The notes: generated by a model not told the origin, from the letters alone. A stretch of DNA of 64,000 bases from an uncultured Paracoccaceae bacterium (GCA_947500055.1 CANMQO010000007.1:62001-126000); one strand, 5' to 3'. Shown: positions 45,101-55,500, counted from the stretch's first letter. Numbers and translations are program-made.

Positions 45101-46345
45101 TCACCCTCCGATCTGGAGGATCAGGCTAAGCCCCGCCGTTGCAACCAAAACCAGCGGCAGCGGCCATTTTCGCCAGAGCAGCAAAGCGGCTGCCGCCAAA
45201 GCCAGTGCAATTGGCAATGGTTGCGCGGTTTCGAAGGCGGGCCAGACCATCCTGATCGGCCCCCAGTTGATCATCTCAAGCTGGCCAAAGAAGACATGCA
45301 GCGCGAACCAGAGCGAAAGATTGCCGATCACCCCGACGACCGCTGCGGTAATCCCTGCCAATGCGCCGCGCAGCCGAGGTTGCCCATCTAGCCAATCGAT
45401 CAACGGCGCACCGGCAAATATCCATATAAAACAAGGTACAAAGGTTACCCAGAGGGTCAGCATGCCGGCCAGGAGGGCCATGGTCACGCCGCCTTGCGAC
45501 AGTCCCGCAATCATGCCCACAAATTGGGTGACAAGGATCAACGGCCCCGGTGTTGTTTCCGCCAGCCCCAGCGCATCCATCATCTGCGCCGTGCTGAGCC
45601 AAGCGTAAGACACCACAACCTCTTGCGTCATATAGGCCAAGACGGCGTAGGCCCCGCCAAATGTCACGACCGCCAGTTTTGAGAAAAAGACGCCAACCTC
45701 TATCAGGAACGCCTGATCCCACAGCCAAACCAGGATCAGCGGGCAGGCCCAGACTGCGGCGCCGATGGCAATGATGCGGACGCTTCCGCTCAGGTCGGGT
45801 CTGCCAGTGATTGTAGGCGGAATGTCCTTGTTCCGCGACATGGCCCCGGCAATCGCTGCGGCAAGGATAACAAGCGGGAAGGGCAGGCCAAGAAGAAACA
45901 GCGCGGCAAAACCACAAAATGCAATCAGCAGATGCGCGCGGGCCTGCAATGCCCGTTTGGCAATTTTGATCAGCGCCTGAAGCACGATGACGACAACCGT
46001 TGCCTTGACCCCCAGAAACAAGGCCTGCACCATGGGTAAATTGCCATAAGTCCCGTAGGCGAGCGCGAGACAGAGGATCAGCAACGCACCGGGTAGCACG
46101 AATAACCCACCCCCAATCAGCCCGCCAACAATGCCCGCCCGTTTCCACCCGGCGTAGGTGGCAAGCTGCATCGCCTCCGGTCCCGGCAGCAGCATGCAAA
46201 ATGATAGAGCCCGCAGATACTGTTCTTCTGTCAACCAGTCCCGGTCTTCGACCAGTTCTTTATGCATCAAGGCGATCTGGGCGGCTGGCCCACCAAAGGA
46301 TAGCAGGCCGATGCGGCCAAAGACCCGAACAAATGCGCCAATCAC
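45101..46345 (-). CDS. chrA: Chromate transporter ChrA
   Basis: A 414-residue long-chain CHR transporter with two homologous halves. Each half has a chromate_transp signature: FGRIGLLSFGGPAAQIALMH (N-half) and AVVTFGGAYAVLAYM (C-half), plus MLLPGPEAMQLATYAGW and TTPGPLILVTQFVG. About ten membrane segments. It effluxes chromate (or takes part in sulfate-analogue transport). It overlaps the ChrB-like gene by four bases (ATGA). Confidence 0.93.
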   Translation of the reverse strand: MIGAFVRVFGRIGLLSFGGPAAQIALMHKELVEDRDWLTEEQYLRALSFCMLLPGPEAMQLATYAGWKRAGIVGGLIGGGLFVLPGALLILCLALAYGTYGNLPMVQALFLGVKATVVVIVLQALIKIAKRALQARAHLLIAFCGFAALFLLGLPFPLVILAAAIAGAMSRNKDIPPTITGRPDLSGSVRIIAIGAAVWACPLILVWLWDQAFLIEVGVFFSKLAVVTFGGAYAVLAYMTQEVVVSYAWLSTAQMMDALGLAETTPGPLILVTQFVGMIAGLSQGGVTMALLAGMLTLWVTFVPCFIWIFAGAPLIDWLDGQPRLRGALAGITAAVVGVIGNLSLWFALHVFFGQLEMINWGPIRMVWPAFETAQPLPIALALAAAALLLWRKWPLPLVLVATAGLSLILQIGG

Positions 46346-47136
46346 TGCGTGCGATCCGCGGGCCAGTCATGCCCTTCATCCTGCCCGTCGCGCGCCCAGC
46401 GATAAAGCGCGTCATAAAGGCCGATGCCAGCCTCAAGCTGCCGCACATCATCCCGGTACATGCGCGAAAGCCCCACGGAAACGGCGAGTAATCCGGCGGC
46501 CTGCGGCGCCAGATCATGCTGGTCTGTATCAGCGGCCCGCACGACAGTCGCAAGGGTTTCGAGGGCGGGGTGGCTGAGGCCAAATTCCGTGATGATCGTA
46601 TCGAAGGTACATTTGTCTCCGTGATGGCTCCAGAATGTATCCTCGATATCAAATGGGGTCGCGTTGAAGCGTTCCGCCACGGCGGTCACTTCTGCAGGCG
46701 GGACAAACATGAACTCTGCCTGCGGGTCAACAAACCGCCGGATCAGCCATGGGCAGGCGATCCTGTCGATCTTGGGCCTATGGCGCGTCACCCAGAGTGG
46801 CCCCGGCAATTTTGCGGCGGGGATGCGCGGCAGATTGGCGTCGCGCCACGCGATATTTCCGCCCTGCAAAACCTGAGCGTTAATCCCCATTGTCCGAAGC
46901 CGTGCTGCGACCCCGTGCGACAGCTTCTTGCCCTTTTGGCAAATGATGACTGCGTCCTGGCCTGACAGCTGTGCCTGCAATCCTGCATTATCAGCAAAAG
47001 GATGCCTTTTCGCTGTCGGTATCAGGAAAGGATCATCCTTGAAATCGTCGTCAATACAGACATCGACAAGTACCGGGCAGGCGGGCGTGCCGATCAGGCG
47101 CATGAGGTTAGCGGGTGAGATTTCGTTGAAGGCCAT
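46342..47136 (-). CDS. Rhodanese-ChrB fusion protein
   Basis: A 264-residue fusion. The N-terminal rhodanese domain (about 1-100) has the active-site cysteine in VIICQKGKKLSHGV and VLQGGNIAWRD. The C-terminal ChrB-type domain (about 115-260) contains RPKIDRIACPWLIRRFVDPQAEFMFV and FDIEDTFWSHHGDKCTFDTII. In other bacteria ChrB is a chromate-responsive protein near chrA; here the N-terminal DNA-binding half is replaced by a rhodanese, which suggests thiol/sulfur chemistry in chromate handling. It overlaps chrA. Confidence 0.85.
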   Translation of the reverse strand: MAFNEISPANLMRLIGTPACPVLVDVCIDDDFKDDPFLIPTAKRHPFADNAGLQAQLSGQDAVIICQKGKKLSHGVAARLRTMGINAQVLQGGNIAWRDANLPRIPAAKLPGPLWVTRHRPKIDRIACPWLIRRFVDPQAEFMFVPPAEVTAVAERFNATPFDIEDTFWSHHGDKCTFDTIITEFGLSHPALETLATVVRAADTDQHDLAPQAAGLLAVSVGLSRMYRDDVRQLEAGIGLYDALYRWARDGQDEGHDWPADRTQ

Positions 47137-47269
47137 TATGCATCCTTTCTGAAGTGGTCAGTGGATGCGATACTTTGGCCGGGGCCTTACGGGGCGTTCG
47201 CGGACCCCATACCGGGTTTGTGCGAAATTAGACCCTCCGCGTCAATACCGGGGTGGATGTCCACGGACC

Positions 47270-47926
47270 CTAACCGACGATCTTGCTGATCTCACGCAGG
47301 ATCTTATTGCGGATTGCACGCGGATATTCGCGGTGGGTTCGCGCGGTGATGACAAAGCCGTTTCGCGTGATGACTGCCCCACGGTAGAAGTTTGTGATCG
47401 CCAACCCCATGGACTCAATGGCAATACCATTGATCGTCACGCCCGCCACTTCGGCGGCGTTCCTTGCGTCCCTGACCGAAGTGCCGCCATTGGGGGTACC
47501 ATCGCCGGACACATCAATGACCTTGCGGTGACAATCCTGCACTTGATCGAATAGCCCCAGCGAAAAGTAGATCGCCTCTGCCGGGGCCGTGTCTGACAGA
47601 ACAAAAGCGCGCCCCATCGTGCGGGCTTTTGCCGCAAGCAGATCAACATCAAGTGCTGTCCGGATGCGGGTCCAGGGGATAGAAAGTTCCTGTCTGTCCT
47701 CGCCAGACCACTGCACCACGGCGATTGCGGTCTCGGTCCGGATCAGGGTTTCGATAATCTCCGGGTCGCCCAATGCATCGGCCAGCCCGTCGGTCTGGAG
47801 CCGGTATTCGCCTGCATCAATTGAGTTTGAGACATCAATTGTCAGAACAAGTGCCGTGTCGCAGGCCCCGGCTGAATATGGCAACGCGCCGATGAGCAGT
47901 GTGATCGCAAGTTTACAAAACCTCAT
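47270..47926 (-). CDS. DUF1194 secreted vWA-like protein
   Basis: A 218-residue protein with a signal peptide (MRFCKLAITLLIGALPYSAGAC; cleavage about residue 20). The domain is von Willebrand A-like: LVLTIDVSNSIDAGEY provides the DxSxS metal-ion-dependent adhesion site, and VIDVSGDGTPNGG is the second conserved acidic stretch. This is DUF1194, whose function is unknown. The ATG at 47926 is preferred because it starts the signal peptide; the frame extends to 47956. Confidence 0.82.
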   Translation of the reverse strand: MRFCKLAITLLIGALPYSAGACDTALVLTIDVSNSIDAGEYRLQTDGLADALGDPEIIETLIRTETAIAVVQWSGEDRQELSIPWTRIRTALDVDLLAAKARTMGRAFVLSDTAPAEAIYFSLGLFDQVQDCHRKVIDVSGDGTPNGGTSVRDARNAAEVAGVTINGIAIESMGLAITNFYRGAVITRNGFVITARTHREYPRAIRNKILREISKIVG

Positions 47927-48148
47927 ATCTGCATCCTGCGCAGCGATGCGGGTCAATACAAGTCACAAGGTTGACGTCAAGTTATGATCAATTCCGTCGA
48001 ATGATCACCCTGCTTGCGCAGTTCTGCCGTTTTGCTGGCACAATTGGATCGGACAGTCGGCCCAGGATACATCACATGAAATATTTCCGCTGCTTTCGAC
48101 GCCACTCACGCCATTGATCGCCACGCCGGATCGACAGAAAGGTTCTAA

Positions 48149-49021
48149 ATGCCCAACGCGCCCCATATTCACCGCCTGATCGGCGCTATTGCCATGACTG
48201 CAGGTCTGTTTGCTGCTACCGCGTCCGTTTCCGACCCTGCGCAAGAAAAGGCGATGTTGGCGGGGGAACTGCCGGCATTGGTATATCAGGCGTCTGCATC
48301 TGCCTGTATGATCAATGCGGACGTTGATGTCGCGTCGGAAATTCAGGATCTGGCGCAGGTACATCAGCGGATCAATGCAACATTACGCACCCTTGCCGCT
48401 GATCGGGTGACCGATCAGACAGTCGCGGTGGAACGGGCCTGGCGTCCGCTGGATGAGGCGATCAGCATGATCCTCGCCGGGGATACCCCGTCAGGATATG
48501 TCGCAAAGATCGGAAATGCCCGCCCTGCAATGGAAAACGCCGCTTTGTTGCTGGCGGATCATGTCGGGCAGGCCCAGCAATACGGCATCCCGGCCACGGC
48601 CTCACAAACGCTGACTGTTGATCTGGCCGAGCGGCAGGAAGTCCTTGTTCATCAAATGAAATTGATGGCTTGCGAGATGAATGACACGGCTGCGTTTGAC
48701 GCGTCCAAGGCCGCCTTGCTGGATACGATGTCATATTATGAATTGTCGTTGGAGGCTCTGACTGACGGGCGCGCCGACTTGTCCATTGCGGCCCCGACCG
48801 ACTATGCCACGCAGCAGGTATTGGCGGCCGCGTGGTTCGACTGGCAGAACATGAAGCCGATTTTGGCCACCATCGCTGTGACCGGCAATGCATCGTCCGA
48901 CGCCTTGCACCGCCTGAGCGTGCGCACTGATGGTCTGGGTGGGCGGATGGCCGAGTTGGTTGATACCTATCACGGCCCGGCTGGCGCGGATGCGACACCG
49001 CTGGTCGCGGTTCTGGACTAG
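48149..49021 (+). CDS. Secreted protein with PilJ-N-type helical repeats
   Basis: A 290-residue protein with a probable signal peptide (about residues 1-28, cleaved near ATASVSDPA). Two helical regions, around 45-85 (YQASASACMINADVD) and 170-215 (HQMKLMACEMNDTAAF), resemble the type IV pili methyl-accepting chemotaxis transducer N-terminal domain (PF13675), a four-helix sensor also found in NarX. Both regions contain a Cys-Met/Asn core. The ligand is unknown. A clear terminator follows the stop codon. Confidence 0.6.
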   Translation: MPNAPHIHRLIGAIAMTAGLFAATASVSDPAQEKAMLAGELPALVYQASASACMINADVDVASEIQDLAQVHQRINATLRTLAADRVTDQTVAVERAWRPLDEAISMILAGDTPSGYVAKIGNARPAMENAALLLADHVGQAQQYGIPATASQTLTVDLAERQEVLVHQMKLMACEMNDTAAFDASKAALLDTMSYYELSLEALTDGRADLSIAAPTDYATQQVLAAAWFDWQNMKPILATIAVTGNASSDALHRLSVRTDGLGGRMAELVDTYHGPAGADATPLVAVLD

Positions 49022-49051
49022 GCAAAAACCCTATCTGATCAATGTCATAAG

Positions 49052-49082
49052 AGGGCCATTGCATCCGCGATGGTCCTTTTTT
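49052..49082 (+). terminator. Rho-independent terminator after the PilJ-N-like gene
   Basis: AGGGCCAT (49052-49059), ten-base loop, ATGGTCCT (49070-49077), then a run of six T. Eight pairs including one G-U. It starts 30 bases after the gene and ends close to the 3' side of the leftward ssrA gene. Confidence 0.85.
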
Positions 49083-49094
49083 GTCGTCTGGTGG

Positions 49095-49415
49095 AAAGTG
49101 CAGGTTTCTGTTGCCAGGTACCTGCGAACCCCGCCCAAGGTCGCAAAACCTTAGGAGTTAGATTTCGATATTACGCACAGCTTACGCTGCGAGTGCCATC
49201 GGTGCTTTGTTGTCATTTGCAACTAGCTTTGTTGAACCGATAACGGTGGTATCTCACCGAGACAAAGCAAACCCCTTTAGACGTTCGTCGATCCTGTTTC
49301 GTCCCCATGGCTGCCAAATGAGCAGTGTTTGGTGGAGACGCCGGGTACCGCCCCCGGGTCCGATCCGCTTATTACGAGCGCGTTTATGTCCATAGTCCCG
49401 AAGGACATACCCTAC
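49095..49415 (-). ncRNA. ssrA: Permuted two-piece tmRNA (ssrA)
   Basis: Read on the minus strand. The acceptor piece ends with CGTCTCCACCA at 49340-49330, preceded by a T-arm-like CCGGG...CCCGG. A 23-base spacer (49329-49307), itself a hairpin CTGC...GCAG, follows. The coding piece then begins GGGGACG at 49306, complementary to the acceptor CGTCTCC (one G-U), with GGATCGACG as in canonical tmRNA 5' ends. The tag frame GCAAATGACAAC... at 49220-49182 encodes ANDNKAPMALAA and stop. This order (acceptor before coding) is the circularly permuted form of alphaproteobacteria. The outer ends are approximate. Confidence 0.92.
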
Positions 49416-49485
49416 ATAGGCAACGTTCGGTGGGTCGGCAAGGGGCGCGCAACACATGCAATTTGCCGGAGCCCGCGAATCGGCT

Positions 49486-49582
49486 GTTAACGTCATGTTT
49501 TGCAGGCGAATTGAGCTGTCGGCAAAGCGTCGGCGATGCGTCGGCAAAACGTCGGACCCCAAACGGACCATTTTCCGGTTTA
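49486..49582. repeat. Dispersed ~95-bp element with 11-bp periodic core (copy B)
   Basis: The core at 49518-49555 (GTCGGCAAAG followed by CGTCGGCGATG, CGTCGGCAAAA, CGTCGG) matches copy A at 31246-31283 in 37 of 38 positions. The left flank GTTAACGTCA and the right flank ACGGA..TTTTCCGGTT also align with copy A. It lies just upstream of the leftward ssrA gene. Confidence 0.8.
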
Positions 49583-49634
49583 ACGCGGCGCACGGTTCAA
49601 TCGTGAAGATGGCGTTAAAGTTTGGGTTCTGACC

Positions 49635-50753
49635 CTAGTGATAGATTGCGAAGCCCTGTGTCACACCAAGCGGCCCGGCAATGAGAAAGAGCAGCGCCAC
49701 AGCAAGAATTTCCCGCCGACGCAGATCGAAGATGTTGCGAATTTTGTCGGCAGATCGCTGTGATGAGAAAGCGCAAACCCACATCAGAATGTAGAGATTT
49801 GTGAAGATGATTGACCACCAGCGAAACTGATCGTGACCGAAGACGCTTAAGAGGATTGGCAAGAAAACAGCCATTAGAATGAATGTCAGTCCAAACCGAT
49901 CCGCGAGCGGTGAACCAGAGATGACTGGTATGGTAACACGCATGAAAGGAATGAAGACGGCAAAGACGATCAGGTTGTCTGCAATTCGCTTGGCTGACAG
50001 GGTGCGTTCGGCGGCGTAAGCCATGTTGCCTTCCAGGTCGCGAAACAAGACCTGCAGAGAACTGGGGCTCAGATTCCCATTATACCGGTTTGTGTAAAGC
50101 GTCTTGAGCTCATCGAAGGTTGCGGTGTCGGAACCACCGAACGTAAAGACGAGCACGGCAATGACACCAAGCAAAGCCGCCGCGCCGATCATGCCCGAAA
50201 GCCGGGCGCTGTGCCCCTTAAGGACTGCCAGCGCCAACAGGCAAACCGGTACCGTGGCAACAATGGCGATTTCATGGGTCAGTATGGCCAATGACTGAAA
50301 GACCACGAGGGCGCACAAGGCCAGCCAGAACCCGGATATGGCAGAAATGAATATCGTGGCCAAACTGAGTCCAACCAGGAAGATATCATAACGCCCAAAA
50401 TCAAGAACGAGATGTCCCAGCATCGCGGGGCACCCTAGGAAGAAAAGCACAGCGAGAGCTTGCGCTTCTGCATCCCAGGATTTGGTCATTCTGAAAAGCG
50501 ACCAACATTGTACCAGCGCCAGCAAAGCGATGGCGGCCAGATAAACGGCGCGCACTGTCGCTTCGGTTACATTGGTGAAGATCCGGATGATTTCGCCGGG
50601 CAGGGCACGCTTCAGAAACTCGTCTTCATAGCTGAAATAGTAGTGGGTCAATCTCCAGTTTCCGGGTGAGAAATCCAAGTCTGAATGATATGAAATCGAA
50701 ACCAGAATGAGGAGAAAAGCGGACACAAGCCTTATCTGTCGCATGTTCATCAA
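49635..50753 (-). CDS. Polytopic membrane protein of unknown function
   Basis: A 372-residue protein with about nine hydrophobic segments (around residues 8-24, 72-92, 103-120, 122-145, 147-170, 178-203, 265-285, 292-318, 345-365). An early acidic stretch YYFSYEDEFLKRALPGEI lies before the second segment, a layout seen in glycan or EpsG-like membrane proteins, but no motif is decisive. It stands alone. Function not assigned. Confidence 0.65.
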   Translation of the reverse strand: MMNMRQIRLVSAFLLILVSISYHSDLDFSPGNWRLTHYYFSYEDEFLKRALPGEIIRIFTNVTEATVRAVYLAAIALLALVQCWSLFRMTKSWDAEAQALAVLFFLGCPAMLGHLVLDFGRYDIFLVGLSLATIFISAISGFWLALCALVVFQSLAILTHEIAIVATVPVCLLALAVLKGHSARLSGMIGAAALLGVIAVLVFTFGGSDTATFDELKTLYTNRYNGNLSPSSLQVLFRDLEGNMAYAAERTLSAKRIADNLIVFAVFIPFMRVTIPVISGSPLADRFGLTFILMAVFLPILLSVFGHDQFRWWSIIFTNLYILMWVCAFSSQRSADKIRNIFDLRRREILAVALLFLIAGPLGVTQGFAIYH

Positions 50754-50882
50754 CCCACCAAAATCACCCGGTTTTACCGAGTTTTCTTTGCTAACAAGGC
50801 CGCGTCAGAAGGACAAGCAACGTTGGGGTGGTCTGGCATTCCGGAACGGCCCTGACCCTTGTCCACCAGACTGCGGGTTGCA

Positions 50883-51227
50883 TTAGATGTTGAACCAGAT
50901 TGCGGGGCAGCCGACGCAAAGCTCTACCAGAAAATAGACCCATTTCTTTTGTGATCGCCCGTCGACGATCAGGGAGGTGAGCCGCCCGGCCGCAGCCCCC
51001 GCCCAGGAGAACCCCAGCATGGCATAGGCGGTGGGTGTGCCGAGGATCAGCGCGCCCAGTCCCATCCCAACAAAGAGGCACCCGACGGATGCCCTGATTT
51101 CCGAGGTCCCCATGCTGGAGGTGCCGGGGTCAAGATCAAGCGCTGACATCGTGAATTTTGGCGCGAGCCAGCCAAAACAACCCAAGCCAATGCTGAGCAA
51201 TGCGAAGATGATATTGATGATATCCAT
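50883..51227 (-). CDS. Small membrane protein (DUF4345-like)
   Basis: A 114-residue protein with four hydrophobic segments (about 3-20, 46-66, 66-82, 95-112). GTSEIRASVGCLFVGMGLG between the first two resembles DUF4345-type proteins. Function unknown. It is divergent from the RND operon with about 270 bases between. Confidence 0.6.
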   Translation of the reverse strand: MDIINIIFALLSIGLGCFGWLAPKFTMSALDLDPGTSSMGTSEIRASVGCLFVGMGLGALILGTPTAYAMLGFSWAGAAAGRLTSLIVDGRSQKKWVYFLVELCVGCPAIWFNI

Positions 51228-51502
51228 GTCGGCGATCCCTTATCCAGTGCCGTAACCTGGCACGAAACGGGTTGGGATCAATGCGCATCTTGCATTTATT
51301 TTGTCTTGTACCGGTGGCATGTTTGGCGGTGGCGTGCGGATCATAAACATCAATGTGGTTTCAGCCCTTTACGCGGGGTTCTTTGTTCAACATATGAGGG
51401 GTTCAATGCAAATACGGCCCGGCGAATTTGCGGAGCTATCCAAAATTCGGTGGGTTGTGATAGGTTGGTGCGCAGCGGCGCGACATTTTGGGGGATTTCG
51501 AG

Positions 51503-52540
51503 ATGCTTCGGTTCACAATTTTGGCCTTGGTGCTGTTCATCCAGTCATCGGTTGCGATCGCGCAGGATCAACCGCCGCTTGTGAAGCTGGTGCAGGTTGA
51601 TACCGGCCCGTCGGACATAACCCGGCAGTTCTTTGGCCATGTCGTCGCCAAGGAAACCGTTGATCTGGCGTTTCAGGTCGGCGGTCAGATTGTAGAGATA
51701 CCCATCGTGGAAGGTCAGCCGATCCCCAAAGGGGCAATGGTTGCGAGGCTTGATCTGGAACCTTTTGAGTTGTCATTGGATCAGGCCCGCATTCAGAAAG
51801 AGCAGGCCGACCGCACGTTGGTCCGGCTTCAATCATTGCAGGGAAATGCGGTGAGCCAGGTCAATGTTGACGATGCCGATACGCAGGCAAAGCTGGCCGC
51901 GATCACGGTGCGCAATGCCGAACGTTCGTTGCGGGATGCACAGTTGGTGGCGCCTTTTGACGCATTGGTCGCCTCTCGTAATGTTGCCAATTTTTCGACC
52001 ATTGCGGCGGGCACCCCGGTGGCGCGTCTGCATGACATGTCAGAGCTTCGTGTGGAAATCGACGTGCCGGAGGTTCTTTTTCAGCAGGCGGGCGAAGATG
52101 CTGATGTCGCGCTTTTTGCGAAGTTTCCGTCAAGTGATGAGATGTTTGCCCTGCAGGCGCGTGAGTTCAATGCAGAAACCTCGCAGGTTGGGCAGACCTT
52201 TCAGATCACGCTGGGGATGGCCGCGCCGGAAAACATCGTGGTTTTACCCGGCTCATCCGTCACCGTTTTTGCAACGCTGCGCGGCATGGAGGGTGCGTTG
52301 CAAATCCCGCGTTCGGCGGTAACGACGGCGAATGACGGGACGACCCAGGTCATGGTCTTTATGCCCGAGACCGAGAACGAGGGGACGGTGTCCGCCGTTG
52401 AGATCGCAATTCAGCCCACGGCGAATGGCAAGGTTGCGGTGACTGAGGGCCTTGAGGCTGGCCAGGAAATCGTTGCAAGCGGGGCGCATATGCTAAGCGA
52501 TGGTGAGCGCGTTACACGCTTCACCGGCTTTTCGAACTGA
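51503..52540 (+). CDS. RND efflux periplasmic adaptor (membrane fusion) subunit
   Basis: A 345-residue adaptor of the HlyD/AcrA family. A signal peptide ends near residue 20 (SSVAIAQ). The barrel-sandwich half-motifs are AKETVDLAFQVGGQIVEIPIVEGQ and QLVAPFDALVASRNVANFSTIAAG, with a short coiled-coil hairpin between (about residues 90-130). The C-terminal membrane-proximal domain is complete. It precedes the permease by nine bases; no outer-membrane TolC-like gene is adjacent. Confidence 0.9.
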   Translation: MLRFTILALVLFIQSSVAIAQDQPPLVKLVQVDTGPSDITRQFFGHVVAKETVDLAFQVGGQIVEIPIVEGQPIPKGAMVARLDLEPFELSLDQARIQKEQADRTLVRLQSLQGNAVSQVNVDDADTQAKLAAITVRNAERSLRDAQLVAPFDALVASRNVANFSTIAAGTPVARLHDMSELRVEIDVPEVLFQQAGEDADVALFAKFPSSDEMFALQAREFNAETSQVGQTFQITLGMAAPENIVVLPGSSVTVFATLRGMEGALQIPRSAVTTANDGTTQVMVFMPETENEGTVSAVEIAIQPTANGKVAVTEGLEAGQEIVASGAHMLSDGERVTRFTGFSN

Positions 52541-52549
52541 GCCTGACCA

Positions 52550-55500
52550 ATGAATATTGCACGCAGTTCCATTGAACGTCCGATCATAACCTGGCTTGTC
52601 ATTCTGGGCTGTCTGCTTGGTGGTATCTGGGGGTTTTCGACGCTTGGCCGTCTTGAGGACCCCGCATTTACGATCAAATCTGCGGTGGTTGTGACCCGAT
52701 ATCCCGGTTCAAGCGCCGAGCAGGTCGCGCGGGAGGTTTCCGAACCGATTGAATCCGAGATCCAGAAGATGGCGGAAGTGAAGCAGGTCCGCTCCATGAA
52801 CCAGCCGGGGCTGTCCTGGATTACCGTGGACATGAAGGACCAGTTTGACGGCGCCGAACTGCCCGAAATCTGGACCAAGTTGCGCAATCGCGTCAATGCG
52901 GCCCGCCTGCCGGAAGGGGCGGAGCGACCGTTTGTCAATGACGGGTTCGGCGATGTCTTTGGTATTTACTACGCCGTCACCGCGCCGGGATATTCTGACG
53001 CGGAAATCAATGATTTGGCGACGTTCCTGCGGCGTGAGTTGTTGACAGTTTCGGGTGTTGCGGATGTCAGCCTGTCGGGCGTGCCGAATGAGGTCATTTA
53101 TGTGCAACCCGATCTGGTTGTCAGCACCAATCAGAATGTGCCGCCAGCGGTCATTCAGGGGGCATTGTCGACCGCTGATTCCGTGGTTGATGGCGGGTCA
53201 TTGCAGAGCCTGGATGGCCGCACCCTTATTCAGGGGCCGGAAGGTGATGATACCGTTCAGGAGATTGCCGGCCTGACAGTGGGTGTCGGCGGTGAAGTCC
53301 TGAACCTGTTTGATTTCGCGAATGTGCATCGTGCCCGCGAGCAGAACCCTGAATTACTGGTCCGGCATAACGGGGTCGATGCATTCACTATCGGCGTTGC
53401 CGGGCAGGCAACCGAGAACATCGTTGATGTCGGTAAGCGCGCCGACGCCAAACTGGCGCAATTGGCCCCGCAAATCCCCGTGGGCGTTGAACTGCATCCG
53501 ATCTATCAGCAGCATATCGTTGTCGAGGAGGCCTCAAACGCGTTTCTGATCAACCTTGCGATGTCGGTGAGCATCGTTGTGGTCGTGCTCGCGCTGTTCA
53601 TGGGGTGGCGTGCGGCTGTTGTGGTGGGTGCCACACTTTTGCTGACGGTTGCCGGAACGCTGCTTTTCATGGCGTTCTTCTCGATCGAGATGGAACGTAT
53701 CTCACTTGGTGCATTGATTATTGCCATGGGGATGCTTGTCGATAATGCAATTGTTGTTGCCGAAGGTATGCAGATTGCGATGCAGCGCGGCAAAAATGCG
53801 CATGATGCGGCAGAAGATGCGGCCAGCAAAACCCAAATCCCGCTGCTGGGGGCGACGGTGATCGGGATCATGGCCTTTGCGGGTATTGGTCTGAGCCCCG
53901 ATGCGACGGGCGAGTTTCTGTTTTCGCTTTTTGCCGTGATCGGGATTTCCCTATTATTGTCCTGGGTGCTGGCGCTGACAGTGACACCTTTGCTGGGCCA
54001 TTACTTTTTCAAGCAAGGCACGGGGGAGCAGGACGACGCCTATGGTGGGCTGCTGTTCCGCGTTTACGGCCGGGTTTTGCGCGCCTGCCTGCGCCTTTGG
54101 TGGCTGGTTGCGGCGGGCTTGCTTGCTATCACAATCGTCTGTTTCATGCTGTTTGGACAAATCAAGCAGCAGTTCTTTCCTGACAGCAACACGCCGCTTT
54201 TCTTTATCCATTACAAGCTGGCGCAGGGTGCATCCATTCAGGAAACATCGCGTGACATTGATGTTCTGGAAGAATGGCTGCAGGCGCAGGAAGATGTTGT
54301 ATCAGCCACGGCATTTGTCGGTCAGGGTGCTGCCCGCTTTATGCTGACCTATCAGGCCGAGGACCCCAATCCCAGCTACGGCCATATTATCGTTCGGACC
54401 CAGACAATTGACGAGATTGCCGGGTTGATCGACAAGGTCGAGGCGTTTGCGGCGCGTGCCCTGCCGCAAGGGGAATTCCGCGCGAAACGGCTGGCATTTG
54501 GCCCCGGTGGGGGCGACCCGATACAGGCCCGGTTCTCTGGCCCCGACCCACGCGTTCTGCGTGATCTGGCAGACGAGGCGATGGCACGTCTTGTTGCGGC
54601 ATCCGACGATATCAACGCCCCACGGATTGACTGGCGCGAGATGGAGCAGGTGCTGCGACCCGTTTATGCGACCGAGCGGGCGCAAGAGGCCGGGATTACC
54701 CGCGACGATATCACCACGGTCATGCGGTTTGCGACGGTTGGCATTGATGCAGGCGTATACCGCGAAGGTGAGCGGCAGATTCCCATCGTGCTGCGTGCCG
54801 ATCCCGCAGAAGACCTGCTGCTGACCGACCACGTTGTGTATTCCGAAAGCGCGCAAAGCTTTGTGCCCTTTGAACAGGTCACGGACGGTTTGCGGTTTGA
54901 ATCCCAGAACACGCTTGTCATGCGCCGCGACCGTGTCTTCACAATTACCGTGGGGGCCGACATCACCAAAGGGCTGACCGCCGCACAGGTGCAGGCACAG
55001 GTGCAGGATGCGATTGACACGATGCCGCTACCGGCCGGTTACAAGATGGAATGGGGTGGTGAGTTCGAAAGCTCGCGTGATGCCCAGGCCAGCCTTGCCC
55101 GGCAATTGCCGATGAGCCTGATCATCATGGTCCTGATTTCAGTTTTGCTTTTCAACGCGCTACGGCAGCCATTGATCATCTGGCTGCTTGTGCCGATGTC
55201 CGTGAACGGCGTGAGCCTCGCGTTGCTGGGAAGCGGTCTGCCGTTCACGTTCACCGCCCTTCTTGGGTTGCTTTCGCTTTCGGGCATGTTGATCAAGAAT
55301 GGCATCGTGCTGGTCGAGGAAATCGATATCGTGCGGTCAGAGCACAGATCAATGCGGCTGGATGATGCGATTGTCTTGGCGTCATCCTCAAGGTTGCGGC
55401 CTGTCATCCTCGCGGCGGCCACGACCATTCTCGGGATGACCCCGCTGATCTGGGACGCGTTCTTTCAATCCATGGCGGTGACGATCATGGGGGGGTTGGC

